NCBI RefSeq assembly: GCF_001690185.1
Contig: NZ_LZGN01000034.1
Coordinates: 223,260-287,259 of the forward strand
Source of the DNA: Gilliamella sp. wkB308
Lineage (GTDB): Bacteria > Pseudomonadota > Gammaproteobacteria > Enterobacterales > Orbaceae
Direction: 5' to 3'
DNA length: 64,000 nt
A model generated the notes under the pieces. That model was not told the origin of the DNA and did not search any database. It saw nothing but the letters and a program-made list of their open reading frames with translations. A program made the position numbers and the translations under genes. Below, in pieces: positions 40,912-53,754 of this stretch (positions within the stretch are counted from its first letter, which is position 1; each line of letters opens with the position of its first letter).

Positions 40912-42003
40912 TTAAGTTCGGGTTATCGATTCAATGACCACGTTTTTATTAATTCCATCAATCACTTCAGCATGTCCAATCTGGGTTGGAATCACTAATC
41001 TCAGTTTGCCTGATAGGACTTTTTTGTCACGGAGCATGTGTGGTATATAAGATTCAATCGACATTTGTGTTGGTCTAACAACTGGTAGTTTGGCTTTTAT
41101 GAGTAAATTTTTAATGCGATCGATTTCTGTCACTGAAAGTTTACCCAATATGGATGCAGTATGTGCAGCCATGATCATTCCCACACTGACTGCTTCACCA
41201 TGTAGCCAATTGCCATAGCCAAGTTCGGCTTCGATTGCATGTCCATAAGTATGACCAAGGTTTAGTATTGCTCGCATATCTTGTTCGGTTTCATCTGCGG
41301 CTACCACTTGGGCTTTAAGTTCACAGCAGCGATAAATACAGTAACTTAACGCATCTACATCTAAATTTAGTAAATCATTAATATGCAGTTCTAACCAATT
41401 AAAAAAATCACTATCTAAAATAATGCCATACTTAATCACTTCTGCTAAACCTGCCGAAAGTTCACGCTGGGGTAGCGTTTTTAGACAATGAAGATCAATG
41501 ACAACTGCTTGTGGCTGATAAAATGCGCCAATCATATTTTTGCCCAATGGGTGGTTAATCGCAGTTTTACCGCCTACCGATGAGTCAACTTGGGAAAGTA
41601 ATGTCGTGGGTACTTGGATGAATTTAATACCACGTTGATAAGCTGACGCTGCAAATCCTGCTACATCACCAATCACGCCACCACCTAATGCAATCAGGAT
41701 TGAATTACGGGTATGGTTATTGGCAAGTAACGCCGTTAACATCTTATTCCATGTTTCCATCGTTTTGTATTGTTCACCGTCAGGAACAATAATACAATCC
41801 GTTTCAATGCCATGCGTTTCAAGCATGTCGATTAGATTTTGTAAATAAAGTGGTGCAATGGTTTCATTTGTTGCAATCATTACCCGTTGACCTGCTTGAA
41901 GTTTAAAATGTTCAAATTCATTAAGAAGGTTTTCACCAATAGTGATGGGATAGCTACGTTTTGCTAGTGCCACATTTAGAATTTTTTGCATAATCATTTC
42001 CAA
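40912..42003 (-). CDS. aroB: 3-Dehydroquinate synthase
   Basis: 363 residues, second step of the shikimate pathway, NAD- and zinc-dependent. [57 protein letters not shown] and [13 protein letters not shown] (zinc histidines) are all present. The start may be the ATG five codons in ([16 protein letters not shown]), as the first residues MEMI are not conserved. Unlike in enterics it is not next to aroK. Confidence 0.96.
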   Translation of the reverse strand: MEMIMQKILNVALAKRSYPITIGENLLNEFEHFKLQAGQRVMIATNETIAPLYLQNLIDMLETHGIETDCIIVPDGEQYKTMETWNKMLTALLANNHTRNSILIALGGGVIGDVAGFAASAYQRGIKFIQVPTTLLSQVDSSVGGKTAINHPLGKNMIGAFYQPQAVVIDLHCLKTLPQRELSAGLAEVIKYGIILDSDFFNWLELHINDLLNLDVDALSYCIYRCCELKAQVVAADETEQDMRAILNLGHTYGHAIEAELGYGNWLHGEAVSVGMIMAAHTASILGKLSVTEIDRIKNLLIKAKLPVVRPTQMSIESYIPHMLRDKKVLSGKLRLVIPTQIGHAEVIDGINKNVVIESITRT

Positions 42004-42111
42004 ACAAGTTCAAGTCGAGTTAATGTTGCATGTTAGCGATAAAAATGTGGCAGTGCAACATAGAATCATTTAAACTTATCGGCAATTTTGTTTTATGAAA
42101 TTAAATTTTAT

Positions 42112-44075
<1,964 letters not shown>

Positions 44076-44086
44076 TTTATCAAATG

Positions 44087-44710
44087 TTACTGAATATCAG
44101 GGCGTTCTCGCCTAAGCAGTTCAGATGTGACGGCGCCTTGAATCGAACACATAAGTAAAGTCATACTGCCATTTTTCTCAAGTAATAGCAATTTTTCAAT
44201 CGTATTAGGTGCAGGAATCGTTTTTACACCAACAACAGTACCAGTATTAGTATGCCAAACTTGATTATCATCATTGAGGCTCCGAATTTTAGGATTGGCA
44301 ATATAAAGCTGGTTATCTTCCATGTTTTTCCAGTTTAGGTAATTTAATGTATTTTTGATTTGATTAATATCATTATCAATAATGAATCCCCAAAAATAAT
44401 ATTTACCAATTTTGCCTAAATCCATTGCACTGTCATAGTAACCTTTTATCGTTAAATTTTTGTATTTGATAGGCAGCGAAAAATACATAAAATTTTTACC
44501 CGTATCAAATCGATTAGTGACAGGAATATAAGCCAGATTACCGTCAAAAATTTGGATATTGGTAAAACGTTTTAGCTCATCTTTATTGCTATAAACAGTA
44601 TTGAAAAAATTTGGATTACATAGGACGAACGAATCTATTAGTGGTTGTCGATCAGCAGATGCCACAAACGAAAAAAATAGAGAAAATAAACCAAAAATTT
44701 TTTTAATCAT
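44087..44710 (-). CDS. Secreted protein of unknown function
   Basis: About 207 residues from the ATG at 44710, which opens a clear signal peptide (MIKKIFGLFSLFFSFVASA); a TTG 18 bases upstream gives a poorer n-region. The mature part has mixed charge, no membrane helix and few cysteines, and I recognise no family. Short aromatic-rich segments (FMYFSLPIKYK, YYFWGFIID) suggest a beta-rich fold. It ends 11 bases from the glnB stop on the opposite strand. Confidence 0.6.
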   Translation of the reverse strand: MIKKIFGLFSLFFSFVASADRQPLIDSFVLCNPNFFNTVYSNKDELKRFTNIQIFDGNLAYIPVTNRFDTGKNFMYFSLPIKYKNLTIKGYYDSAMDLGKIGKYYFWGFIIDNDINQIKNTLNYLNWKNMEDNQLYIANPKIRSLNDDNQVWHTNTGTVVGVKTIPAPNTIEKLLLLEKNGSMTLLMCSIQGAVTSELLRRERPDIQ

Positions 44711-45052
44711 GATAATGGATAAAGACAAAATGAATTTAATAAAATCTACTGGAAGAGATTGTATAATTATTAAGTCAGAATAACAATCTTTAACCTACTT
44801 TTCTTTTGGAATTCTGGGTCGAAAAACACCTAAAATTTACAATTGCAACACTTTTTTTGATATTTGTCATTAATAACAATAAATATTTCGATAATTAATA
44901 ACTTTTGTCTAATTATGGAAGGTAGATCGCAATAATGATTAATAGATACTAAAATTAGTTGGAGTATTGAATAAAATACGATAATTTTGATTTGATAATT
45001 AAGTTGGTTAAGTGATTTAGTATAGAATTAAGTAAAAAAATGGAAATAAAAT
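44711..45052. other. Gap between the secreted protein and tfoX with no gene seen
   Basis: 342 very AT-rich bases between divergent genes. They must hold both promoters, but no clear -35/-10 pair, CRP site or hairpin stands out. Confidence 0.5.
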
Positions 45053-45667
45053 ATGAGTTCAACCTTTGCAAATCAAATATTAACAAAATTCTCTGGCTTT
45101 AATGGCATTTCAATTAAAACCTTTTTTGGTGGGTTCAGCATTAGTAGCGATACAACAATGTTTGGATGGATAAGTCAAACGGATTTCTATTTAAGAGGTC
45201 ATACATCATACCGTTCATTCTTTATAGAACAAGGTATGCAACCGCTAACGTTATCATCAGGTGTTTTAACCAAATTACTTGATTATTATAAAGTTAAGGA
45301 TGAGTGGCTCAATGATCTGCCAAAATTGCATTCATTGGCTAAAATGGCGATTGAATATGCTAAACAAGAAAAACATGAAAAAAACGAAATAAAAACGAAT
45401 CGAATAAAAGAGCTACCCAATATGACATTATCATTAGAGCGATTATTGTGTAGTGTTGGAATAAAAGATGTCGAAACTTATCGTAAAATAGGGTATTTAG
45501 AAACCTATCATAAAATTAAGTCTAAAAAAGCTGAAATCTCTAAAAATATTCTCTTTGTCTTATATGGTTCATTACACCGATGCCATGTTGCATCATTATC
45601 AAAAACGACTAAAAATGCAATAGAGACTGCATATCAAGATTTTTTAAAGCAACGAAAAAAAGACTAA
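45053..45667 (+). CDS. tfoX: Competence regulator TfoX/Sxy
   Basis: 204 residues. The N-terminal TfoX domain (about 10-100) has IKTFFGGFSIS, MFGWISQTDFYLRG and LTKLLDYYKV; the C-terminal domain (about 120-200) has LPNMTLSLERLLCSVGIKDVETYRKIGY. In Haemophilus and Vibrio this protein directs CRP to competence promoters and is needed for DNA uptake. The gene stands alone. A long inverted repeat follows it. Confidence 0.9.
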   Translation: MSSTFANQILTKFSGFNGISIKTFFGGFSISSDTTMFGWISQTDFYLRGHTSYRSFFIEQGMQPLTLSSGVLTKLLDYYKVKDEWLNDLPKLHSLAKMAIEYAKQEKHEKNEIKTNRIKELPNMTLSLERLLCSVGIKDVETYRKIGYLETYHKIKSKKAEISKNILFVLYGSLHRCHVASLSKTTKNAIETAYQDFLKQRKKD

Positions 45668-45716
45668 CATTATAATCGTCATTTTGGGGTGTTAATCACA
45701 CAAATAAAATGGTCAC

Positions 45717-45767
45717 TATAGTTATCTAAAAAACATTACTGTTTGATGATAATTTTAGATAACTATA
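45717..45767. repeat. Perfect 15-base inverted repeat after tfoX
   Basis: TATAGTTATCTAAAA (45717-45731) and its exact complement (45753-45767) are separated by 21 bases. It lies in the gap between convergent tfoX and rhlB. It lacks GC pairs and a T run, so it is not a classic terminator. Confidence 0.7.
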
Positions 45768-45789
45768 TTTAGGGTGATCAAACGATCAG

Positions 45790-47019
45790 TTATGAAGATG
45801 ATCTTCTTCTAGGTGGACGTCTAAACGCTTTTGGCGCTGGTAAGTCCGTTAACAATGCCGAAGGATCATATTGACTAACAGGGATTGCATGCGCAATAGC
45901 TTTTTCAATGGCTGGCAAATTTTGTGAGTATCGTTCACAAGCCAAAGAAATTGAATTACCTTCAGCTCCTGCTCGACCAGTACGACCAATACGGTGACGG
46001 TAATCATCACAATCATCAGGAAGATCATAGTTAAAAACATGTGTTACATTCGGGATATGTAAACCACGTGCTGCAACATCTGTTGCAACGAGAATATCAA
46101 TATCACCTCGCGTGAATTGTTCCAAAATTGATAAACGTTTTTTCTGAGCAATATCACCCGTTAATAATCCTACTCGGTGACCATCAGCAACTAAATGACG
46201 CCAGATTTTTTCACATGCAATTTTAGTATTTGCAAAAATGATACAACGGTCTGGCCATTCTTCTTCGATAAGTGTCTGTAATAAAGCTAATTTATCTTCA
46301 TTTGATGGAAAAAATAATTCTTCTTTAATGCGGTGACCAATTTTTTGTTCTGGTTCTACTTCAACATATTGAGGATTGTTCATATGCTCAAATGCAAGTT
46401 CGCGTACATTATGCGTTAACGTAGCAGAAAATAACATCGTTAAGCGTTTTTCTGGCGGTGTCATATGTTTAAATATCCAACGTACATCTCGAATAAAACC
46501 TAAATCAAACATTCGATCAGCTTCATCTAAAACTACAACTTGAATTGATTCTAAATTGATATATTTTTGTTTAGCATAATCTATTAAGCGACCAGTTGTT
46601 GCAATTAAAATATCTACACCTGCGGATAACATTTTTAATTGTTTATCATAGCCATCACCACCATAGGCTAATCCTAATTTTAATCCGGTTTCGTTAGATA
46701 ATAACTCTGCATCATGATAAATTTGCACAACTAATTCACGCGTTGGGGCAATAATGATAGCTCGAGGTTGATTTGCTTTATGATCTGGCAAGGGTTGATG
46801 ATTCAACAAATAGTTAAATGTTGATGCCAAAAACGCCATTGTTTTGCCTGTTCCAGTTTGTCCTTGACCGGCGATATCAATTCCTTTTGTTGTAAAGGGT
46901 AAAGCTTGTTCTTGAATTGGTGTACAATAAACAAACCCTTTTTTCTCAAGTGCTTTAATCACTAATGGATGAAGCGGAAATTGATTAAATGTTGTTTTTG
47001 TTAGATAAGATTGAATCAT
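45790..47019 (-). CDS. rhlB: ATP-dependent RNA helicase RhlB
   Basis: 409 residues from the ATG at 47019, preferred to the in-frame start at 47082 because [18 protein letters not shown] aligns with the RhlB N terminus. It is the helicase of the RNA degradosome. Motifs: [10 protein letters not shown] (Q), [12 protein letters not shown] (I), [13 protein letters not shown] (II), SATLTHN (III) and [10 protein letters not shown] (VI). The C-terminal tail is basic and short. It is divergent from trxA, as in enterics. Confidence 0.94.
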   Translation of the reverse strand: MIQSYLTKTTFNQFPLHPLVIKALEKKGFVYCTPIQEQALPFTTKGIDIAGQGQTGTGKTMAFLASTFNYLLNHQPLPDHKANQPRAIIIAPTRELVVQIYHDAELLSNETGLKLGLAYGGDGYDKQLKMLSAGVDILIATTGRLIDYAKQKYINLESIQVVVLDEADRMFDLGFIRDVRWIFKHMTPPEKRLTMLFSATLTHNVRELAFEHMNNPQYVEVEPEQKIGHRIKEELFFPSNEDKLALLQTLIEEEWPDRCIIFANTKIACEKIWRHLVADGHRVGLLTGDIAQKKRLSILEQFTRGDIDILVATDVAARGLHIPNVTHVFNYDLPDDCDDYRHRIGRTGRAGAEGNSISLACERYSQNLPAIEKAIAHAIPVSQYDPSALLTDLPAPKAFRRPPRRRSSS

Positions 47020-47173
47020 TGTGGTTTTAAGTTTAATTATCGGAATAGTGAGATTATAACATATTAAACTTGCGGTCATCACTAATAATTATACCCTATT
47101 ATAATAATTACTAGCGAAGAAAACGAAAATATCCTAATATAAAACCATGTAATTCTATATTTGGAGAAAATAA

Positions 47174-47500
47174 ATGAGCAATAATATTGTTTCTCTTACT
47201 GAAACGACTTTTGATAATGCAATCAAAGAAGCAACAAAGCCTGTATTGGTTGATTTCTGGGCTGAATGGTGTGGGCCGTGTAAAATGTTAGCCCCAATTT
47301 TAGAAGAAGTTGCCCAAGAATATAGTGATAAAATTGTGATTGCAAAATTAGATGTGCAAGAAAACCCAAATATTGCACCGAAATTTGGTATTAGAGGCAT
47401 TCCAACACTATTGATTTTTAAAAATGGTCAAGTGGTTGCAACTCAAGTCGGTGTATTGTCTAAAGCTCAACTTAAAAGTTTCATTGATGAACAACTTTAA
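47174..47500 (+). CDS. trxA: Thioredoxin 1
   Basis: 108 residues. It is the general protein disulfide reductase; the active site is WCGPC (C33, C36), with the cis-proline in [12 protein letters not shown] precedes the ATG. The rhlB-trxA-rho neighbourhood is that of enteric bacteria. A terminator follows at 47549. Confidence 0.98.
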   Translation: MSNNIVSLTETTFDNAIKEATKPVLVDFWAEWCGPCKMLAPILEEVAQEYSDKIVIAKLDVQENPNIAPKFGIRGIPTLLIFKNGQVVATQVGVLSKAQLKSFIDEQL

Positions 47501-47548
47501 TGTTGTTTTAGATTTTTCGAATAAATTGATTTTAGTACCTAAAGCATA

Positions 47549-47580
47549 AAAAGAGTAATTAAATTGCGTATTACTCTTTT
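47549..47580 (+). terminator. Terminator after trxA
   Basis: Arms AAAAGAGTAAT and ATTACTCTTTT (11 bases, loop of 10) ending in a T run, about 50 bases after the trxA stop. Confidence 0.7.
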
Positions 47581-47889
47581 ACTCATTTACTTATTGTAAT
47601 AATAATATTTACAAATTTATTAAAACAAACTGAATTTATTATAGACATATTACTGTTTTTAGTGTAAATTGCTAGCTCTTACGAAGACCCCTTTCTACAA
47701 TTCATTGTTTTTCTTGATAAAGTGGTGAAAATTCTATATTCAGATATTAAATTATCATTAAAAGCTTCATAACAAATTGAATTTGTGTATTGTCAGAGAG
47801 AGAATTTTTTTATAAGTAAATGAAACGATTATACAAAAATAACATTAATTGCAAACATATCAATTTTATCCTCAAGAATTTTTAAAATT
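47581..47889 (+). promoter_or_regulatory. Long leader region of rho
   Basis: About 309 AT-rich bases between the trxA terminator and rho, with no ORF I can support. Rho of enterics is autoregulated through a long untranslated leader, so this is probably the same; promoter elements are not clear. Confidence 0.45.
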
Positions 47890-49152
47890 ATGAATTTAAC
47901 TGAATTAAAAAACACATCTGTTTCCGAGCTAGTAGCGCTCGGTGAAAAAACAATGGGGCTAGAAAATCTTGCCCGTCTTAGAAAACAAGACATTATCTTT
48001 GCAATCCTTAAACAACATGCCAAAAGTGGTGAAGATATTTTTGGTGATGGTGTGCTTGAAATTTTGCAAGATGGATTCGGATTTTTACGTTCAGCTGATA
48101 GCTCTTATTTAGCAGGACCTGATGATATTTATGTCTCACCAAGTCAAATTAGACGATTCAATTTAAGAACTGGTGATACCATTGCAGGTAAAATCAGACC
48201 GCCTAAGGAAGGCGAGCGTTATTTTGCTTTGTTAAAAGTGAATGAAGTCAATCATGACAAGCCTGAAGATGCCCGCAATAAAATTCTTTTCGAAAACTTA
48301 ACTCCACTTCATCCTAATTCCCGTTTACGTATGGAACGTGGGAATGGATCAACTGAAGATATCACCGCCAGAGTACTTGATTTAGCTTCGCCAATTGGTA
48401 AAGGTCAACGTGGTTTAATCGTTGCTCCGCCGAAAGCGGGTAAAACAATGTTGTTGCAAAATATTGCTCAAAGCTTAGCGGTTAATCATCCTGAATGTGA
48501 ACTGGTCGTATTGATGATTGATGAACGTCCAGAAGAAGTTACCGAAATGCAACGTTTAGTTAAAGGTGAAGTGGTAGCATCAACCTTTGACGAACCAGCA
48601 GCAAGACATGTTCAAGTTGCTGAAATGGTTATTGAGCGAGCAAAACGCTTAGTTGAACATAAAAAAGATGTCATTATTTTGTTAGACTCTATTACGCGTT
48701 TAGCTCGAGCTTATAACACAGTGGTTCCGTCATCGGGTAAAGTATTAACCGGTGGTGTAGATGCCAATGCGTTACATCGTCCAAAACGCTTTTTTGGTGC
48801 TGCTCGTAATGTCGAAGAGGGTGGTAGTTTAACGATTATTGCTACTGCGTTGATTGACACAGGTTCAAAAATGGACGAAGTCATTTACGAAGAGTTTAAA
48901 GGTACGGGTAATATGGAAGTGCATTTATCTCGTAAAATCGCTGAGCGTCGTGTATTCCCGGCTATTGATTTTAACCGTTCAGGTACGCGTAAAGAAGATT
49001 TAATGACTTCACCGGATGAACTACAAAAAATGTGGATCTTACGCAAGATTCTTAACCCTATGGGTGAAATCGATGCAATGGAGTTTTTAATTGATAAACT
49101 TGCCATGACTAAAACGAATGACGAGTTTTTTGAAATGATGAAACGCTCATGA
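47890..49152 (+). CDS. rho: Transcription termination factor Rho
   Basis: 420 residues, very close to enteric Rho. The N-terminal RNA-binding domain ([35 protein letters not shown]) precedes the hexameric helicase core with Walker [10 protein letters not shown] and [16 protein letters not shown]. The frame ends with the canonical [12 protein letters not shown] strong terminator follows. Confidence 0.98.
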   Translation: MNLTELKNTSVSELVALGEKTMGLENLARLRKQDIIFAILKQHAKSGEDIFGDGVLEILQDGFGFLRSADSSYLAGPDDIYVSPSQIRRFNLRTGDTIAGKIRPPKEGERYFALLKVNEVNHDKPEDARNKILFENLTPLHPNSRLRMERGNGSTEDITARVLDLASPIGKGQRGLIVAPPKAGKTMLLQNIAQSLAVNHPECELVVLMIDERPEEVTEMQRLVKGEVVASTFDEPAARHVQVAEMVIERAKRLVEHKKDVIILLDSITRLARAYNTVVPSSGKVLTGGVDANALHRPKRFFGAARNVEEGGSLTIIATALIDTGSKMDEVIYEEFKGTGNMEVHLSRKIAERRVFPAIDFNRSGTRKEDLMTSPDELQKMWILRKILNPMGEIDAMEFLIDKLAMTKTNDEFFEMMKRS

Positions 49153-49189
49153 TTTTTAGGGTAGGGATGTTAAACCAGTAAAGTTATAA

Positions 49190-49223
49190 AAATGCCGTAT
49201 TCTATGCTGATACGGCATTTTTT
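49190..49223 (+). terminator. Terminator after rho
   Basis: Arms AAATGCCGTAT and ATACGGCATTT (loop of nine) followed by a run of T, 38 bases after the stop. Confidence 0.92.
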
Positions 49224-49330
49224 GTGGCAAATATAGCATAATTTTATTTTATAAAACTTATTTAAAGTTTTGGATGTTGTTAAAAACCTTATTAGAAAGG
49301 TTGTATAAGATTAAATAAAGGAGCCAAATC

Positions 49331-50746
49331 ATGTCTAAACAACAAATCGGTGTTATTGGAATGGCGGTCATGGGGCGTAACCTTGCGCTCAATATTGAAA
49401 GTCGTGGGTTTTCTGTTGCTATTTACAACCGTTCTAAAGATAAAACAGAGCAAGTTGTCGCTGAGAATTCCGATAAACAATTGGTTCCTTACTTTACGAT
49501 TGAAGATTTTGTCAATGCTCTGGAAAAGCCGCGTCGTATATTAATAATGGTTCAAGCAGGTAAAGGGACTGATGCGGTAATTGATGAATTACGTCCTTTA
49601 CTTGATAAAGGCGATATAATCATTGATGGTGGTAATGCTTATTTTGAAGATACGATTCGCCGTAATAAAACACTTTCTGAAGAAGGATTTAACTTTATTG
49701 GTGCCGGTGTTTCAGGTGGTGAAGAAGGGGCATTAAAAGGTCCTTCAATTATGCCTGGCGGTCAAAAAGAAGCTTACGAATTAGTCGCTCCAATCTTGGA
49801 AAAAATTGCCGCTAAAGTAAATGGTGAACCTTGCGTGACTTATATCGGACCAGATGGGGCTGGTCATTACGTCAAAATGGCTCATAACGGTATTGAATAT
49901 GGCGATATGCAATTAATTGCTGAAAGTTATTCTTTATTAAAACACGCAGCAGGTCTAAATAATGATGAGCTTGCTCAAGTATTTACTGAATGGAACAAAG
50001 GTGAATTAGATAGTTATCTTATCGAAATTACGGCCGATATCTTTAAACATAAAGATAAAGACGGTAATTATTTAGTGGATGTGATTCTTGATGCAGCAGG
50101 TAATAAAGGAACGGGTAAATGGACTAGCCAAAGTGCTTTAGATTTAGGTGAACCTTTATCATTAATTACTGAGTCAGTATTTGCACGCTATCTTTCTGCA
50201 ATTAAAGAACAACGTGTTGTGGCGTCCAAAGTTTTAAGCGGACCGAAACAGGTTGCTTATTCGGGTGATAAACAAGCGTTAATTGAAAAAATCCGTAAAG
50301 CGCTTTATATGGGTAAAATTATCTCTTATGCTCAAGGTTTCGCTCAATTAAAAGCCGCTTCTCATCAATATCAATGGAATTTGAATTATGGTGAAATTGC
50401 GAAAATCTTCAGAGCAGGTTGTATTATTCGTGCTCAGTTCTTACAAAAAATCACTGATGCCTATGCGGCGAATAACGACATTGATAATTTATTACTCGCT
50501 CCATACTTCACGCAAACCGTTGAAGCTTACCAACAATCACTGCGTGATGTTGTGTCTTTAGCTGTACAACAAGGGATTGCTGTACCGACATTATCGGCAG
50601 CAATTGCATACTATGATAGCTATCGTTCAGCGGTATTACCAGCAAATCTAATTCAAGCACAACGAGATTATTTTGGTGCTCATACTTATAAGCGTATCGA
50701 CAAAGAAGGTGTTTTCCACACTGATTGGTTGAATAATGAGTCTTAA
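49331..50746 (+). CDS. gnd: 6-Phosphogluconate dehydrogenase
   Basis: 471 residues. It makes ribulose-5-phosphate, CO2 and NADPH. The nucleotide site is [17 protein letters not shown], and [19 protein letters not shown] with the catalytic lysine in [15 protein letters not shown] are intact. The C terminus [17 protein letters not shown] is canonical. AAGGAG lies seven bases before the ATG. It is monocistronic with its own terminator. Confidence 0.98.
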   Translation: MSKQQIGVIGMAVMGRNLALNIESRGFSVAIYNRSKDKTEQVVAENSDKQLVPYFTIEDFVNALEKPRRILIMVQAGKGTDAVIDELRPLLDKGDIIIDGGNAYFEDTIRRNKTLSEEGFNFIGAGVSGGEEGALKGPSIMPGGQKEAYELVAPILEKIAAKVNGEPCVTYIGPDGAGHYVKMAHNGIEYGDMQLIAESYSLLKHAAGLNNDELAQVFTEWNKGELDSYLIEITADIFKHKDKDGNYLVDVILDAAGNKGTGKWTSQSALDLGEPLSLITESVFARYLSAIKEQRVVASKVLSGPKQVAYSGDKQALIEKIRKALYMGKIISYAQGFAQLKAASHQYQWNLNYGEIAKIFRAGCIIRAQFLQKITDAYAANNDIDNLLLAPYFTQTVEAYQQSLRDVVSLAVQQGIAVPTLSAAIAYYDSYRSAVLPANLIQAQRDYFGAHTYKRIDKEGVFHTDWLNNES

Positions 50747-50777
50747 AATATAAAAACTTACTCCTGTTTGACAACAT

Positions 50778-50806
50778 AAAGTGCAAGTGAGTCTTGCACT
50801 TTTTTT
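50778..50806 (+). terminator. Terminator after gnd
   Basis: AAAGTGCAAG and CTTGCACTTT pair around TGAGT, followed by seven T. Confidence 0.92.
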
Positions 50807-50925
50807 GTGCTTGATATTTCTTTGCAAAATAACCTTTCTTGTTTTCGAGCTTTACATATCAAAAGACTTGTCGTACTTGGCTTAAAGCTTGTCAAGTAAT
50901 TTAATTTAGTAAAATATCTAGAAAA

Positions 50926-50941
50926 ACACAATATATGGTGT
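50926..50941. promoter_or_regulatory. NrdR box 1 upstream of nrdDG
   Basis: ACACAATATATGGTGT fits the ACACWATATATWGTGT NrdR consensus at all but one position. Confidence 0.8.
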
Positions 50942-50956
50942 ATAATCTTAATATAT

Positions 50957-50972
50957 CTACTATATATAGTAT
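50957..50972. promoter_or_regulatory. NrdR box 2 upstream of nrdDG
   Basis: CTACTATATATAGTAT keeps the palindromic core of the NrdR box. It starts 31 bases after box 1, the three-turn spacing typical of paired NrdR sites. Confidence 0.75.
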
Positions 50973-51122
50973 TGTTTAAGCTATGTGATAATCTCTGTCT
51001 ATCTCAAAAAACACTTAATATTCTTACGAGAAACGAATAATTCTTAATAATTACAATGAATATTAATATGTGTACTTAACCTTGTCCAAGCGCTAATTAT
51101 TAATGAATATTGAGGAGTATAT

Positions 51123-53258
51123 ATGCCTGTAGTTATCAAACGTGATGGTTGTCAAACTGCGTTCAATGAGATTCGCATTAAAGATGCTATAGTCAAAGCT
51201 GCTGTTGCAGCGAATGTTAATGATCCAGATTATTGTGCTGAAGTTGCTCGTATTGTTACTAATCAGATGAGCGAACGTGAAAGCGTTGATATCAATGAAA
51301 TCCAAAATGCCGTTGAAAACCAATTAATGTCAGGCCCTTATAAAAAATTAGCGAGAACTTATATCGAATATCGTCACGACCGTGATCGTGCTCGTGAAGA
51401 GCGTAGTCGTTTAAATCAAGATATTCGTGGGCTAATCGAACAAAGTAATGTGGCTATTTTGAATGAAAATGCTAATAAAGATAGTAAAGTGATTCCAACT
51501 CAGCGTGATCTACTGGCAGGTATTGTGGCAAAGCATTATGCCAAACAGTATTTGTTACCAAAAGATGTTTCTCGTGCTCATGATGTTGGAGAAATCCATT
51601 ATCATGACTTGGATTATGCGCCTTTTTTCCCAATGTTTAACTGTATGTTAATTGATTTAGATGGAATGTTAACCAATGGTTTTAAAATGGGTAACGCCGA
51701 AATTGAACCGCCAAAATCTATTGCAACTGCCACTGCGGTTACCGCACAAATAATCGCTCAAGTCGCAAGTCATATCTATGGTGGAACAACAATCAATCGC
51801 ATTGATGAAATATTAGCAAAATTTGTAACCATTAGTTATCAAAAACATAAACAAATTGCTGAAGAATGGCATATTCCAAATCCTGAAGCTTATGCAGAAA
51901 GTCGAACGCAAAAAGAGTGTTATGATGCGTTTCAATCGCTTGAATACGAAGTTAATACCTTACACACCGCTAATGGTCAAACACCATTTGTAACGTTTGG
52001 TTTTGGTTTAGGTACCAGTTGGGAATCACGTTTAATCCAAGAATCCATTTTAAAAGTTCGCATTAAAGGTTTAGGTAAAAATCACAAAACTGCTGTGTTT
52101 CCTAAACTTGTTTTTGCTATTAAAGATGGTATTAATCGTCAGCCTGATGACAAAAATTACGATATTAAACAACTTGCATTAGAGTGTGCAAGTAAACGCA
52201 TGTATCCTGATATTTTAAACTACGATAAAGTTGTTGAAGTGACTGGTTCATTCAAAACACCTATGGGATGTCGAAGCTTTTTAGGTGTTTATGAAGAAGA
52301 CGGTGAACAACTTCATGACGGACGTAATAATCTAGGTGTGATTAGTTTAAACTTGCCACGTATTGCCATTGAAGCAAAAGGTAATGAAGCAAGTTTCTGG
52401 GAAATTTTAGATAAACGTTTAGCACTTTGTAAAAAAGCATTGATGACACGCATTGCCCGTCTGGATGGTGTTAAAGCACGTGTTGCACCAATTTTATATA
52501 TGGAAGGGGCATGTGGCGTAAGACTAAAAGAAGATGATAGTGTATCTGAAATTTTCAAAAATGGTCGAGCTTCAATTTCGCTTGGTTATATTGGGCTTCA
52601 TGAAACATTAAATGCATTATACGGTAATCAAACACATCCTTTTGATAGCGAAATTTTACGTGAAAAAGGCGTAGCTATTGTTGAACATTTACGTAAAGCA
52701 GTTGAACAATGGAAAGAGGAAACTGGTTACGGATTTAGTCTATACAGTACACCAAGTGAAAACTTATGCGATCGCTTCTGCCGTCTTGATACAGCTGAAT
52801 TTGGTGTTATACCAGGAGTGACAGATAAAGGTTACTATACCAATAGTTTCCATTTAGACGTTGAGAAAAAAGTGAATCCGTACGAAAAAATTGAGTTTGA
52901 AAAAGCATATCCTGCGGTGGCAAATGGTGGGTTTATCTGTTACGGTGAATATCCAAATATGATTAACAATGTTAAAGCGTTAGAAGATGTTTGGGATTAT
53001 AGCTATTCTCGAGTACCTTACTATGGTACCAATACGCCAATTGATGAATGTTATGAATGTGGTTATACCGGTGAATTTTCATGTACCAGTAAAGGGTTTG
53101 TCTGCCCAAGTTGTGGTAATCATGATTCGGCTAAAGTCTCGGTAACTCGCCGTGTTTGTGGGTATTTAGGTAGTCCCGATGCACGTCCATTCAATGCAGG
53201 TAAACAAGAAGAAGTTAAACGTCGTGTTAAACATTTAGATAATGGGCAAATTGGTTAA
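51123..53258 (+). CDS. nrdD: Anaerobic ribonucleoside-triphosphate reductase
   Basis: 711 residues, class III reductase for anaerobic dNTP synthesis. An N-terminal ATP cone (PVVIKRDGCQTAFNEIRIKDAI) is followed by the barrel. The C terminus has the zinc-binding CYECGYTG and CPSCGNHD cysteines and the glycyl-radical loop RRVCGYLGSPDARPFNAGK. A GAGGAG ribosome site precedes the ATG. Two NrdR boxes lie about 150-200 bases upstream. It is co-transcribed with nrdG. Confidence 0.97.
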   Translation: MPVVIKRDGCQTAFNEIRIKDAIVKAAVAANVNDPDYCAEVARIVTNQMSERESVDINEIQNAVENQLMSGPYKKLARTYIEYRHDRDRAREERSRLNQDIRGLIEQSNVAILNENANKDSKVIPTQRDLLAGIVAKHYAKQYLLPKDVSRAHDVGEIHYHDLDYAPFFPMFNCMLIDLDGMLTNGFKMGNAEIEPPKSIATATAVTAQIIAQVASHIYGGTTINRIDEILAKFVTISYQKHKQIAEEWHIPNPEAYAESRTQKECYDAFQSLEYEVNTLHTANGQTPFVTFGFGLGTSWESRLIQESILKVRIKGLGKNHKTAVFPKLVFAIKDGINRQPDDKNYDIKQLALECASKRMYPDILNYDKVVEVTGSFKTPMGCRSFLGVYEEDGEQLHDGRNNLGVISLNLPRIAIEAKGNEASFWEILDKRLALCKKALMTRIARLDGVKARVAPILYMEGACGVRLKEDDSVSEIFKNGRASISLGYIGLHETLNALYGNQTHPFDSEILREKGVAIVEHLRKAVEQWKEETGYGFSLYSTPSENLCDRFCRLDTAEFGVIPGVTDKGYYTNSFHLDVEKKVNPYEKIEFEKAYPAVANGGFICYGEYPNMINNVKALEDVWDYSYSRVPYYGTNTPIDECYECGYTGEFSCTSKGFVCPSCGNHDSAKVSVTRRVCGYLGSPDARPFNAGKQEEVKRRVKHLDNGQIG

Positions 53259-53275
53259 AAAATTATTACCTATTT

Positions 53276-53740
53276 ATGAACTATCATCGTTACTATCCTG
53301 TTGATGTTGTAAATGGTGAAGGTACTCGATGTACGCTTTTTGTCGCTGGCTGCGTTCATCAATGTCGTGGCTGCTACAATAAAAGTACATGGTCATTAGA
53401 TTCGGGTTTACCATTTACACAGTCAGTAGAAGATCAAATCATCAAAGATTTACAAGATACAGAAATAAAACGTCAAGGATTATCGCTTTCAGGCGGTGAT
53501 CCTTTGCACCCTCAAAATGTGCCGACAATTTTAAAATTGGTAAAACGTGTAAAAACAGAATGTGAAAACAAAGATATCTGGCTTTGGACTGGCTATAAAC
53601 TTGATGAGTTAACAGCGGAACAACAGGCTGTCATTCCTTATATTGATGTCTTAATTGATGGCAAATTTATTCAAGAACAAGCCGATCCAAAGCTATTATG
53701 GCGAGGAAGCAGTAATCAAATTATCTACCGCTTCAAATAA
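53276..53740 (+). CDS. nrdG: Anaerobic ribonucleotide reductase activating protein
   Basis: 154 residues, radical-SAM activase that generates the glycyl radical on NrdD. The 4Fe-4S motif is CVHQCRGCYN (CX3CX2C), with the SAM-binding LSGGDPL next. It starts 17 bases after the nrdD stop, and its end is only 14 bases from the stop of convergent can. Confidence 0.96.
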   Translation: MNYHRYYPVDVVNGEGTRCTLFVAGCVHQCRGCYNKSTWSLDSGLPFTQSVEDQIIKDLQDTEIKRQGLSLSGGDPLHPQNVPTILKLVKRVKTECENKDIWLWTGYKLDELTAEQQAVIPYIDVLIDGKFIQEQADPKLLWRGSSNQIIYRFK

Positions 53741-53754
53741 ATTTAAACCAATAA

